Shown one piece after another: positions 25,803 to 34,608 of a DNA stretch of 64,000 nt. The notes under the pieces were generated by a model, which was not told the origin of the DNA, ran no database searches, and saw nothing but the letters and a program-made list of their open reading frames with translations. The stretch covers positions 62,001-126,000 of the forward strand of contig JAIBBZ010000010.1 in the NCBI GenBank assembly GCA_019694435.1. The letters are read 5' to 3'. Positions within the stretch are counted from its first letter, which is position 1; each line of letters begins with the position of its first letter. The stretch comes from Pirellulales bacterium. Lineage in GTDB: Bacteria > Planctomycetota > Planctomycetia > Pirellulales > JAEUIK01. The translations under genes and the position numbers were made by a program.

Positions 25803-26624
25803 ATGCATTGCGCCAGACGAAACGACATGGTGGAGGTCAAGCTCAAGGTCAAGGCGGGCAAGGCGGCCGGGCAGGAAATTCGACTGCCAGGCTCCAAATT
25901 CATCATTGGCCGCGCCGAAGATTGTCATCTTCGGCCCAATAGCGATCTGGTCAGTCGCCACCATTGCGCCATCCTGTGCGACGAGGGGTTCGTCGTCGTC
26001 CGGGAGTTTGGCAGCAAGAACGGCACCTACGTCAACGGCAACCGCATTGCCGGCGAATGCGAACTGAAGACGGGCGACACCCTGAAGGTGGGTCCGCTCG
26101 AGTTCGACGTTGTGGTGACGGCCAGCGCCGTGCCTGCGGCACCCGTGACCGCGGCGAAAGGAGCCACTTCGCCTGGGCCGGCCGCGGTGACGCCGGCGAA
26201 GAAGCGTCCTGCCGTGCACAGTATCAAGGAAGCCGCCGCGCGTACGGCGCAGAACGCCTCCGCGGGCAATTCGGGAGGCTCCGACATCGACGAATGGCTG
26301 GCAGAACCCGCCACGGAATCGACGTCGCAAACGGTCAACATTCGCGATGCCGAAACCGAAGAAATCGCCCTCGGGGGCACGATGTCGATCCCCGCGATGC
26401 CGACCCTTCCCGTCAACACTCCGCCTGTGAATGTAGACCCCGGGACCGACGCAGCCACCATTGCGCCCGACGCCCCGACGCGAGAAATCTCGCAATCGGG
26501 AGTTACGCCCGCAACACCGGCGGCCCCCAAGCCGATGGGCAAGATGCCGCCGGCCGCGCCCAAGGGCAAAGACAGCGGCTCCGCGGCTGCCGAGACTTTG
26601 CGCAAGTTCTTCAATCGCCGTTAG
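25803..26624 (+). CDS. FHA domain protein with disordered tail
   Basis: 273 aa from ATG 25803, chosen because TAAGG lies just upstream; ATG 25827 is an alternative that starts directly at the domain. The FHA domain spans about residues 10-100 with the phosphothreonine-binding pattern G-R-A-E-D-C, S-R-H-H-C and G-S-K-N-G-T-Y-V-N-G-N. The rest is Ala/Pro/Thr-rich and probably disordered, with many Thr-Pro and Ser/Thr-Glu sites that could be phosphorylated. FHA proteins read Ser/Thr kinase signals; no kinase gene is adjacent, so its partner is unknown. Confidence 0.9.
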   Translation: MHCARRNDMVEVKLKVKAGKAAGQEIRLPGSKFIIGRAEDCHLRPNSDLVSRHHCAILCDEGFVVVREFGSKNGTYVNGNRIAGECELKTGDTLKVGPLEFDVVVTASAVPAAPVTAAKGATSPGPAAVTPAKKRPAVHSIKEAAARTAQNASAGNSGGSDIDEWLAEPATESTSQTVNIRDAETEEIALGGTMSIPAMPTLPVNTPPVNVDPGTDAATIAPDAPTREISQSGVTPATPAAPKPMGKMPPAAPKGKDSGSAAAETLRKFFNRR

Positions 26625-26768
26625 ACGGCCGCATCGCTCGCGCCGATCGAGTTGCCGGCCGACGGCCGACGGCTTGCAGCCACCGGCGCCCGGGTCCATG
26701 ATCTTCCCCGGAATCCAAAGTCGGGGTCGCGCCTCGACCTTCTACTAGCACTCCGGGAGAACGGTGGC

Positions 26769-29700
26769 GTGCGCGTCGAACGTCTGGCCCGCCGATGTCT
26801 GGTTGCCTCGTGCGCGTGGGTCGCCTTGGGCGTCGGCCCCGGGTTGTTCGCGGCTGAGGCGCCCGACACGCAACAAGACCCGCCACCCCGCGCCACGGCC
26901 GAGCAGGCCGCGGCGTTGATGCAGGCGCCGCCGGGATTTCGCGTCGAAGTGTTCGCCGCCGAGCCGCTCGTACGCCAGCCGATTGCGATCGCCACCGACG
27001 CGCGAGGTAGGTTCTGGGTTGCCGAAAACAACTCCTACACGATCGAACACCGCGACGACGAAGCCGCGCTGCGCGATCGCATCGTCTGCCTGATCGATAC
27101 CGACGGTGACGGCCGCGCCGACGAACAGCACGTGTTCTGGGACCAGGCTTACGAGTTGACGAGCATCGAAGTCGGCCGCGACGGCCTCTGGGCACTTTGT
27201 CCACCGCGATTGTTGTTCCTACCCGATCGCGATCACGACGATCGCCTCGACGGCGATCCGGAAGTGGCGCTCGACGGCTTCGATCTGGTCGCGGCGAATC
27301 GGCACAACTTTGCCAACGGGCTGAAGTGGGGACCCGACGGCTGGCTCTACGGCCGCAATGGGATCACGCACACCGCGCACGTCGGCCGCCCGGGAGCCTT
27401 GCCCACGGAGCGCGTCGAGATGGGCCCGGGCATGTGGCGTTTCGACCCGCGCAGCGGCCGCTTCGAGGTCGTCGCCACCGGGACCACGAACCCCTGGGGA
27501 CACGATTGGGACCGCCACGGCGAGTTGTTCTTCATCAACACCGTGATCGGTCACCTCTGGCATGTGGTGCCCGGCGCACATTTCAAGCGGATGTTCGGGG
27601 CCGATCCGAACCCCTACGCATACGAATTGATCGACCAGACGGCCGATCACTTTCACTGGGACACGACCGAACCGTGGCACCAGATCCGCCAGGGCACCTC
27701 ATCCACGACCGCCGCGGCCGGTGGCGGCCACGCGCATTCGGGCCTGTTGATCGATCAAGGCGGCAACTGGCCGGCCGCCTATCGCGATCGACTGTATACC
27801 GTCAATCTACACGGCCACCAGTTGAACTGCGATCGGCTCGAACGCGTCGGCGCAAGCTACGTGGCCCGGCACGGCGAAGACCTATTCGCGACGAGCGATC
27901 CCTGGTTTCGCGGCATCGACCTCTTGAACGGTCCGGACGGCGCCGTATATCTGGCCGATTGGTCCGACGTCGGCGAATGCCACGAGCGCGACGGCGTGCA
28001 CCGCAGCTCGGGGCGCATCTATCGGCTCGCCTACGGCAAGCGGAAGTCCAAGTCGCCGGGTGACTTCAACCGGCTGTCGAATCCCGAACTCGTCGCGCAG
28101 TTACGCAGCGACAATATCTGGCACGCCCGCTGGGCACAGCGCGTCCTGCAATTCCGCCATGAGGCGGGCCAACCGGTTGCCGAGGCGCGCGACGAGTGCC
28201 TGGCCCTGCTCGAATCGACGGCGCCGGTCGAACATCGATTGAGGGCCTTGTGGACGCTGCACGTCACCGGCGGCGTCGACGAACCGCGGTTGTGCCGCCT
28301 GCTCGCGACAGCCGAGGACGAACATCTGCGCGTCTGGGCGGTGCGGCTGTTGGTCGATCATGGACCGCCGTCGGACACGGCAATCGACGACCTGGCGAAG
28401 CAGGCCTCGACGGAAACATCCGGCCTGGTCCTCGTACACCTGGCATCAGCGGCCGGCCGTCTGCCGCTCGACCGCCGGGAAGCTGTGCTTCAGCCGCTGG
28501 TCGCCCGCGGCGAGCTGGCCGACGATCGGGTGTACCCGTTGATGTTGTGGTACGCCGTCGAGCCGCTCGTGCCTTTGGCCCCGCGGCCGATGGCGCAACT
28601 GGCGGTCGAGACGCGCATCCCGCGCTTGGCGCGGCTCGTCGCGCGGCGCGTGGCGCAGGGCTATCCGACCGCCTGCCATGAAGGTCTGGACATCCTGTTG
28701 GCTGCGATCGCAGGTGGCGAGCCGAACGCGACGGTTTTGTTGCCGGGCATCGGCCAAGGGCTGCATGGCCGCCGCCGGGCCCCGAAACCGCAGGGGTGGG
28801 ACGCGGCTGCCGAACGCGTGCTACGCGGCGCCGATGCCGGCCAGGCAGCGCTCGTCCGCCGCCTGGCCGCAGTCTTCGGCGATGGCCTGGCCGTGGCCGA
28901 ACTGCAGGATTTGGCGCGCGACACGAGCGCCGACGCCACTGCACGACGCGACGCGATCCGTTCGCTCGTCGAGACCGACGCCGCCGGGACGCTCGAACTG
29001 CTCGCGGCGCTGCTGGCCGACCACGACGTCGCCGCCGAAGCGGTCCGTGGATTGGGCGCGCTGGCGCCGAACGAAGCGCGAGCTGCGATTCTGGCCCGGC
29101 TCGGCGATCTGATTCCCCCGGCGCGCGAGGCGGCTCTCGGGGTGCTTGCCGCCCGACCCGCGTCGGCCGTGTTGTTGCTCGAGCGTGTCGTTGCCGGCAA
29201 CATCGCGCGCGACGACGTCGCACTGGCCGACGTGCGGCTGATGCAATCGTTTGCCGACCCGCGCGTCGCCGAGCTGCTGCGCCAGGCATGGCCCGAGCTG
29301 CGCCCCGTGACTGCCGACAAGCAGGCGCACATCGCCCGTCTGAAGCAGCAATTGCAGGGCGCAGAATTGGCCGCGGCCGACATGCAAGCGGGACGCGGTC
29401 ATTGGGAACGCCTGTGTGCCAAATGCCACACGTTGTTCGGCAGCGGCGGCAAGATCGGACCCGACCTGACGGGAGCCCAACGGGCCAATCTGGACTATTT
29501 GTTGGAAAACATCGTCGACCCGGGCGCCAGCCTGGCGCCGGCGTTTCGTATGTCCACCTTGGAACTCAGCGACGGGCGTGTCGTCCAGGGTGTGATCGTC
29601 CAGCGGACCGCCGAGTCGATTGAAGTGCAAACCGCTACGGAACGGTTGACGTTGGCGGTCACAGATGTCGAAACCACAGAAGAGTCGGCCCTGTCGCTGA

Positions 29701-29804
29701 TGCCCGACGGCCTGCTCGATTTGTTGTCCCCGGCCGATACGGCCAGCCTGATCCGTTTCCTGCAAAGCGATGGCTCGGCGGCAGGGACGGGTGCCGGACG
29801 CTGA
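26769..29804 (+). CDS. PVC-type membrane-bound dehydrogenase/haem-binding protein
   Basis: 1011 aa from GTG 26769, which directly precedes a signal peptide (R-L-A-R-R-C-L-V-A-S, then a hydrophobic core, ending L-F-A-A-E-A). Residues 50-430 form a beta-propeller of the PVC membrane-bound dehydrogenase type (P-P-G-F-R-V-E-V-F-A-A-E-P-L, N-F-A-N-G-L-K-W-G-P-D-G-W-L-Y, N-P-W-G-H-D-W-D). A long HEAT-like helical region follows (about 440-860). The C-terminal PVC haem-binding domain has one CAKCH site and K-I-G-P-D-L-T-G. Planctomycetes carry many such exported proteins; they are thought to oxidise sugars or polysaccharide products, with the haem taking electrons. The substrate is unknown. Confidence 0.9.
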   Translation: MRVERLARRCLVASCAWVALGVGPGLFAAEAPDTQQDPPPRATAEQAAALMQAPPGFRVEVFAAEPLVRQPIAIATDARGRFWVAENNSYTIEHRDDEAALRDRIVCLIDTDGDGRADEQHVFWDQAYELTSIEVGRDGLWALCPPRLLFLPDRDHDDRLDGDPEVALDGFDLVAANRHNFANGLKWGPDGWLYGRNGITHTAHVGRPGALPTERVEMGPGMWRFDPRSGRFEVVATGTTNPWGHDWDRHGELFFINTVIGHLWHVVPGAHFKRMFGADPNPYAYELIDQTADHFHWDTTEPWHQIRQGTSSTTAAAGGGHAHSGLLIDQGGNWPAAYRDRLYTVNLHGHQLNCDRLERVGASYVARHGEDLFATSDPWFRGIDLLNGPDGAVYLADWSDVGECHERDGVHRSSGRIYRLAYGKRKSKSPGDFNRLSNPELVAQLRSDNIWHARWAQRVLQFRHEAGQPVAEARDECLALLESTAPVEHRLRALWTLHVTGGVDEPRLCRLLATAEDEHLRVWAVRLLVDHGPPSDTAIDDLAKQASTETSGLVLVHLASAAGRLPLDRREAVLQPLVARGELADDRVYPLMLWYAVEPLVPLAPRPMAQLAVETRIPRLARLVARRVAQGYPTACHEGLDILLAAIAGGEPNATVLLPGIGQGLHGRRRAPKPQGWDAAAERVLRGADAGQAALVRRLAAVFGDGLAVAELQDLARDTSADATARRDAIRSLVETDAAGTLELLAALLADHDVAAEAVRGLGALAPNEARAAILARLGDLIPPAREAALGVLAARPASAVLLLERVVAGNIARDDVALADVRLMQSFADPRVAELLRQAWPELRPVTADKQAHIARLKQQLQGAELAAADMQAGRGHWERLCAKCHTLFGSGGKIGPDLTGAQRANLDYLLENIVDPGASLAPAFRMSTLELSDGRVVQGVIVQRTAESIEVQTATERLTLAVTDVETTEESALSLMPDGLLDLLSPADTASLIRFLQSDGSAAGTGAGR

Positions 29805-29811
29805 TCCTGCG

Positions 29812-29858
29812 TATAATCAAGGACCGCCGCAACCGGTGGATATCGGTTGGTCCGGCGG
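29812..29858 (+). promoter_or_regulatory. -10 element and leader hairpin before a small gene
   Basis: A perfect TATAAT (29812-29817) is followed at once by a hairpin: CCGCCG/CGGCGG (29824-29829 with 29853-29858) and CAACCG/CGGTTG (29830-29835 with 29844-29849), separated by a 3-base bulge. No convincing -35 is seen. The hairpin would form the 5' end of the message for the gene at 29890. Confidence 0.4.
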
Positions 29859-29889
29859 CGGCCACACGCCTTGCGATGGATTCCCGCCC

Positions 29890-30135
29890 GTGAAATCTGC
29901 CAAGAAAGACCAGCCGCGCACGGCACTGTTGGGGCTCGGATTGGACGGTACGGACGGCCATACCCGCATCACCCGGGGGGACAGCGTCTTCCTCGTAGGC
30001 GGCTCGCAGGAGACGCACGCCCGGATGCAGGAAACCGTGATCAAGGTGACCGAGCGGCTGGAAAAACGCGGCAAGCGGCTGGAAGAGACCGGTCTGCGCG
30101 AGTTGCGCGACGTTTTTCACGACGTGATGAAGTAG
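29890..30135 (+). CDS. Small conserved-looking protein of unknown function
   Basis: 81 aa from GTG 29890; no ATG is in frame and no ribosome binding site is obvious. The N-terminal half contains T-A-L-L-G-L-G-L-D-G and H-T-R-I-T-R-G-D-S-V-F-L-V-G-G-S. The C-terminal half is a charged amphipathic helix (M-Q-E-T-V-I-K-V-T-E-R-L-E-K-R-G-K-R-L) that could form a coiled coil. The frame has normal codon use for the window and its own promoter-like element. I do not recognise a family with certainty. Confidence 0.65.
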   Translation: MKSAKKDQPRTALLGLGLDGTDGHTRITRGDSVFLVGGSQETHARMQETVIKVTERLEKRGKRLEETGLRELRDVFHDVMK

Positions 30136-30283
30136 TTTGGCTGGCTGCGGCAACTCCTTGAGGGATGCCCCTCTATGGGGGAAATCCCCAGGTCTGGCCT
30201 GCGACATTCTGCCCGAAACCAGCCACCCGTCGAATGGGTAGTCTCCTATAGACTGGAGCGGCTCCAATCGGGGGAGCGGCCCT

Positions 30284-30841
30284 TTGTCGGACGAAATCCG
30301 TGATCTGGTCCAGCGGTGCCTGGCCGACGACGAGTCGGCCCGTGTCGATTTGGTCGAGCGCTTCCGCGGCCAGGTATTCGGCCTGTGCTACCGCATGTTG
30401 CGGCACCGGCAGGACGCGGAGGACGTCACGCAAGAGGCGTTCGTCCGGGTGTTCCGCAGCCTGAAAAGCTGGGATCCCGAGCGAGACTTCCGGCCTTGGC
30501 TGCTGGCGATTGCAGGCAATCGTTGCCGCAGTTGGCTGGCAGCCCGCAGCCGCCGCCCCCAGTCGAAAGACCTTTCCAGCGAGCTGGCCGACGACAGCCC
30601 CGATCAGGGGGCCCATCGGCAGCTGGCCGAAGAGGTCGAGTTGGCACTGGCCGAGTTGAGGGACGAATACCGCAAGGCCTTTCTGCTGTTCCACGAGCAG
30701 CAGTTGAGCTACCAGGAGATCGCCGACGCGCTCGGCTGCCCCCTGGGGACGGTCAAGACGTGGGTCCACCGGGCTCGGCGTGAAATGGCCGACTACCTGC
30801 GGCGCCGCGGCGTGGTCGAGGAGATCAGTAATGAACTGTGA
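30284..30841 (+). CDS. ECF-family RNA polymerase sigma factor
   Basis: 185 aa from a TTG start with GGGGAG upstream. Region 2 (about residues 20-90) has the F-G-L-C-Y-R-M-L-R-H-R-Q-D-A-E-D-V-T-Q-E segment and D-F-R-P-W-L-L-A-I. Region 4 (about 120-175) has L-S-Y-Q-E-I-A-D-A-L-G-C-P-L-G-T-V-K-T-W-V-H-R-A-R. This is a typical two-domain extracytoplasmic-function sigma factor. The next gene overlaps it by 11 bases and encodes a membrane anti-sigma factor, so activity is probably controlled by an envelope signal. Confidence 0.93.
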   Translation: MSDEIRDLVQRCLADDESARVDLVERFRGQVFGLCYRMLRHRQDAEDVTQEAFVRVFRSLKSWDPERDFRPWLLAIAGNRCRSWLAARSRRPQSKDLSSELADDSPDQGAHRQLAEEVELALAELRDEYRKAFLLFHEQQLSYQEIADALGCPLGTVKTWVHRARREMADYLRRRGVVEEISNEL

Positions 30842-31661
30842 CGAATTCGAACTGCGGCTACAGGACACGCTCGACGAGCGCCGGCCCCTCGAAGCGGAGA
30901 GCGCTCTGCGTGGCCATGCGCGTTCATGCCCGGCCTGTCACGAACTGATGCAATCGTTCCAGTTGCTGCTCGAAGGCGTTCGTCGCCTGGAGATCCCCAC
31001 GGCTTCGCCGACGCTCGCCACGCGCGTGCTCGTCGATCTGCGGCGTGAAGAATTGCAACCCCGGAGTGCGGAGCCGTCGACCACCGCGCGACAGACTTTG
31101 CGCTGGGCGATGGGCTTGGCCACCGTGGCGGCCGTCGTAGCGTTGGCCGCTTGGCTTTCGATGCCCGCGCCGGGCAATCGGCCGGAACGGCTGGCAAATG
31201 CCCCGCAGACTGGTGTCGCGCAGAACGCGTCCGCGCCGGCACCCGTTACGCCTGCGACAGCGGATTCTGGTGCGGTGGAATCTGCTCCGGCGGATGCGGC
31301 GGCTCCCAACCAGATGGCTGCCGAAGCGTCGCTCCGCCAACTCATCGCCAACAGCGGCGAGCAATACGAAGAATTTCTGCACACGACCGGTACAAGTTTG
31401 AGCCAGTTGGCACTGTTGCTGCCGGGCGCCTTGGCAACCTCGCCCCAGCAGGCTGCTCCGCAGGTAGAACCAGCCGCCGACAGCGACCAGGCTCCGGCAG
31501 CCGACGTTGCCGCGCAACCAGAGAAGGACGATGCCTTGCCCCAAACCGAGTGGGTCGAGGAGTTGGGCCGGGGGCTCCGTCCGGTGCGCAAATCGACCGA
31601 AGGCGCTTTCAGCTTCCTGCTCGACCTGGTTCCGGAAATCGAAACTCCTCCGAGCTCCTGA
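30831..31661 (+). CDS. Membrane-anchored anti-sigma factor with zinc-finger domain
   Basis: 276 aa from ATG 30831, overlapping the sigma gene by 11 bases. Residues 1-45 are a putative zf-HC2/ZAS domain with H29-x3-C33-x2-C36 (H-A-R-S-C-P-A-C), the motif that binds ECF sigma factors. One transmembrane helix lies near residues 90-112 (W-A-M-G-L-A-T-V-A-A-V-V-A-L-A-A-W-L). The periplasmic part is Ala/Pro-rich with a short helical segment E-Q-Y-E-E-F-L-H-T-T-G, and no sensor domain is recognisable. Confidence 0.85.
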   Translation: MNCDEFELRLQDTLDERRPLEAESALRGHARSCPACHELMQSFQLLLEGVRRLEIPTASPTLATRVLVDLRREELQPRSAEPSTTARQTLRWAMGLATVAAVVALAAWLSMPAPGNRPERLANAPQTGVAQNASAPAPVTPATADSGAVESAPADAAAPNQMAAEASLRQLIANSGEQYEEFLHTTGTSLSQLALLLPGALATSPQQAAPQVEPAADSDQAPAADVAAQPEKDDALPQTEWVEELGRGLRPVRKSTEGAFSFLLDLVPEIETPPSS

Positions 31662-31821
31662 TTCGTGGCAAGCCGCCAGGCGTCCCGGCGCAGAGCGTTG
31701 TGTTGTGGTGCGAACTAGACTGAGCCCGACGCCGCCATTGGGGCCAGATGTTGCGTTTCACGAGTCTTTGCTACCCCCAGTCTGCGAAGTGTTGCCGCGA
31801 CGGGGCAGGGGCCATCGCTAG

Positions 31822-33741
31822 ATGACGAACCGGGTTTTCATGCTTCGCTTTGCTGCCGCGTGCCTGGCAACCATTGCGCTCATCTGCGGCAGCGCTGCTG
31901 CTTGTCGAGCGGACGAACCAGCCGGAAAGTCGCTCGTCGAACTGGTGCCCGACGACGTCGGCGTCTGCATCGAGTTGCGAAACATGCAGGAGCATGGCAC
32001 GCGCATTTTCAGCAATCCGCTGTTCGACCGCCTGACCAAGTTCCCGCCGTTGGCCGAGTGGGTCGAAGACAACGGCCTGCAATTGACCGAGATTGCCGAT
32101 CGCATGGCAGCAGCGTTGGGCGTGCCCACCGATGAGTTCAGCAGCAAGCTGTTCGGGCAGCATGTGGTCATGGCGGCCTGGCCCGCCGACGCCCCCGGGT
32201 TGCAAGCCACGGACGAACAGGAGCAGCAATGGGGTGACGGGGTCGGGCTGGTATTGCTCGAGGCCAGCGACCGGGCGCTCTTGGAGCGGTTCTTGAATGC
32301 CCTCAGTCCCATGGGCCCGCCCGCCAACCCTGCGGGCGTCAAGCCCCTCGCCGAGGCTCGGCAACATGCCGGGCTGACCTACCGCGCGCGGCCGCTGCAG
32401 CACGGGGACGAGACACTGCAGGTGTTTTTGACCAGCCTCGGAAACACGGCCGTGTTGACCAATTCCGAGGCGCTGATGCGCCGCACCCTGGAGCTACAGG
32501 CCGGCGAATCGACCAACGACTTGAGCCGTCAAACAGCCTATCGAGAAGCGATCACCAAGATCGATCCGCAGGCCGCGATTCGTGTCTTCATGAACCCGCG
32601 TGTCTGGGACGGAGCCGTGCTGGCGACCGTCGAGGACAACGTCGACAACCTGCTCACCGCGCGCGACACCATCAACCAGGTCTGGAAAGCGGCCAGTTAC
32701 TCGGTGGCCGCCATCGACCTGGATCACGGGCTGCGCGTCGACGCGCACGTGCAGTTCGACCCCGTCAAGCTGGGCGAACGGCTGACGAAGGCGATCAGCG
32801 GTTTGCAGGGCGGGGCGGACGGTTTAGACCACATTCCGCAAGACGCGATTTTTGCCGCGGCACTGCAGGTCGACCTGGGTGAACTGGTCAACGCCGCGAT
32901 CGAATCGCAGGGCGACGACCGAGTCGAGCAGCTGGACGAGTTCCGCGACATCGCCCAGAGCATGTTCATGGGCATGGACGTGCTCGAAGAAGTGCTCCCG
33001 CAGCTCGGCCCGGAGATCAACATCAGCCTCCGCGATCTGCGCGGGCCCGATGCCCGCCGCGCCGAGCCGGGCTGGGTCGTCAACGTAAAGACCAAGCCGC
33101 GGCCGGCAAATTCGGACCAGCCCGAGGTGGCCGAGGTCCTACAGTCCGGCCTGGTTTCGGCGATGAACGTGGCCGTAAACTTTCTGAACAACCGCCTGCC
33201 CAAGGGGCAAAAAGGCGCCGCAGTCCTCGAAGAAGAAATCAACGGGGTCCGCGTCACGTCGCTGACCGGCATGCGGTTCTTGCCCGCCGGACTGGTCCCG
33301 GCGTTCGCCGTGCACCAGGGCTATTTCACGCTCGGCACTTCGCGTCAAGCCGTGCTCGAAGCGACGGCCGTCGACCCGGCCAAGTCGCTCGGGGCCCAGG
33401 AACACCTGCGCAAGCTGCTCGGTCCGCGGTTCTCCGAGGCCAGCCAGGTGGTGTACATCGATTGTGCCCGGATGCGACAGCTGCTGGACGAGCGCCCCGA
33501 GGTGATTCGCTTTGTGCTGGGGGTCGCGCGCGGCATGACCACGCGGCAGGTCAACAGCAGCCTGCAACGGCTCGACGACGTGTTGGCCCTGGCTGAAACC
33601 ATCGTCCTGGCAACCAAGTTCCAGGGCGACGCCCTGAGCGGCTCGTTGGTGCTGTCGATGGACCCGCCGAACCCGGCGGGCGTGGTTCGCGCAACTGCCG
33701 CCCCCACGGTCGTGCCCAGCGCCGGGCCTGCGTCACGCTAA
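31822..33741 (+). CDS. Exported protein of unknown function, DUF3352-like
   Basis: 639 aa. A signal peptide (C-L-A-T-I-A-L-I-C-G-S-A-A-A-C-R-A) precedes a large soluble protein beginning L-V-E-L-V-P-D-D-V-G-V-C-I-E-L-R-N. That opening, and repeated alpha/beta stretches such as A-A-L-Q-V-D-L-G-E-L-V and Q-G-Y-F-T-L-G-T-S-R-Q-A-V, resemble the DUF3352 type of exported proteins seen in planctomycetes and cyanobacteria. No catalytic motif is visible. A second possible start is Met7 (31840). Confidence 0.7.
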   Translation: MTNRVFMLRFAAACLATIALICGSAAACRADEPAGKSLVELVPDDVGVCIELRNMQEHGTRIFSNPLFDRLTKFPPLAEWVEDNGLQLTEIADRMAAALGVPTDEFSSKLFGQHVVMAAWPADAPGLQATDEQEQQWGDGVGLVLLEASDRALLERFLNALSPMGPPANPAGVKPLAEARQHAGLTYRARPLQHGDETLQVFLTSLGNTAVLTNSEALMRRTLELQAGESTNDLSRQTAYREAITKIDPQAAIRVFMNPRVWDGAVLATVEDNVDNLLTARDTINQVWKAASYSVAAIDLDHGLRVDAHVQFDPVKLGERLTKAISGLQGGADGLDHIPQDAIFAAALQVDLGELVNAAIESQGDDRVEQLDEFRDIAQSMFMGMDVLEEVLPQLGPEINISLRDLRGPDARRAEPGWVVNVKTKPRPANSDQPEVAEVLQSGLVSAMNVAVNFLNNRLPKGQKGAAVLEEEINGVRVTSLTGMRFLPAGLVPAFAVHQGYFTLGTSRQAVLEATAVDPAKSLGAQEHLRKLLGPRFSEASQVVYIDCARMRQLLDERPEVIRFVLGVARGMTTRQVNSSLQRLDDVLALAETIVLATKFQGDALSGSLVLSMDPPNPAGVVRATAAPTVVPSAGPASR

Positions 33742-33855
33742 GTGACGGTTCTGCCGAATCTGCGGGCGTACCTTCTCTACAGCCGGCATCTTTGCGCACA
33801 CGGTCATCTTTGCCGGAACCGCATCGTCGCGAAAAACCAGCTATTTTTTCTAGGC

Positions 33856-33871
33856 GTTGTATTTTCACAAC
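33856..33871 (+). promoter_or_regulatory. Small inverted repeat in an A/T-rich leader
   Basis: GTTGT-ATTTTC-ACAAC, lying 120 bases before the gene at 33991 in an unusually A/T-rich stretch. About 10 bases earlier GAAAAA (33831-33836) and TTTTTC (33845-33850) can also pair. An operator, a weak terminator of the preceding gene, or chance are all possible. Confidence 0.25.
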
Positions 33872-33990
33872 GTCCCGCGTCGATGTGTGTCTCGCAGCCT
33901 TGAAGGCAACCGCCTGCCCCCAGCAGCGGTGAGGGTCATGGAAGCCCGACCCCGGTTTCTCCCTCCCCATGCCCCCAGGAACCGCCTCCC

Positions 33991-34362
33991 GTGCCCACCA
34001 AGAAGCCCACCTCGGAATTGAAACTGGATCGTCGCGGTCGCAGCGAGCGCCGCAACCAGAAGGACAAGGACCGCCGCGGGGCCGATGCCCCTGTCGCGGT
34101 CGAGCGACGCCAGGGCGAGCGCCGCGAGAAGGTGCAGCGCCGCCGCCAGATCGACCCCACGACTTGCGAACGCGAATACACGATTGAAGAGATCGAATTC
34201 ATGCGGGCCATGGACCTCTACAAACGGACCAGCGGCCGGATGTTTCCCACGTGCAGCGAGGTGCTCGAGGTGATTCGCGGCCTGGGTTACGTCAAACAAC
34301 CGCAAGCCGCCGAGGTCGACGCAAATCCGGAGTTGACCACCGTCGACGAAGCCACGGCCTAG
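33991..34362 (+). CDS. Small basic protein with conserved C-terminal core
   Basis: 123 aa from GTG 33991, with AGGAA 8 bases upstream. The first 60 residues are almost entirely Arg, Lys, Glu, Asp and Gln ([17 protein letters not shown]) and likely disordered or nucleic-acid binding. The second half is a compact helical unit: [18 protein letters not shown], then [16 protein letters not shown]. The latter resembles a winged-helix DNA-binding half. It looks like a planctomycete-type small protein of unknown function. A strong terminator follows. Confidence 0.7.
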   Translation: MPTKKPTSELKLDRRGRSERRNQKDKDRRGADAPVAVERRQGERREKVQRRRQIDPTTCEREYTIEEIEFMRAMDLYKRTSGRMFPTCSEVLEVIRGLGYVKQPQAAEVDANPELTTVDEATA

Positions 34363-34435
34363 CTAGCGCATCGCCGCTACCATGCCGCCGCATGCGTACG
34401 CCGCGATGCGACCAATTCCTGCCGCGAGCCTCCCG

Positions 34436-34474
34436 CGCCGCGGCTGCGACTCGCCTTGTGTCGCAGCCGCGGCG
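34436..34474 (+). terminator. Strong hairpin terminator
   Basis: A perfect 15-bp stem (CGCCGCGGCTGCGAC, 34436-34450, with its exact complement at 34460-34474) and a 9-base loop, followed by TGTTTATTCT. It lies 74 bases after the small basic protein gene and would separate it from the TPR lipoprotein gene. Confidence 0.65.
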
Positions 34475-34608
34475 TGTTTATTCTCCGCCCCGATTGTCAT
34501 CGGGCCTTGCGCGACGATGACGTTGGCGGTGGGTGCGTTTCAGCACGACGGAATGCCAACGCGTGAGGGGCGTACCAAGGCGACTGGCCCTGACAGGAGG
34601 TCGATGTC

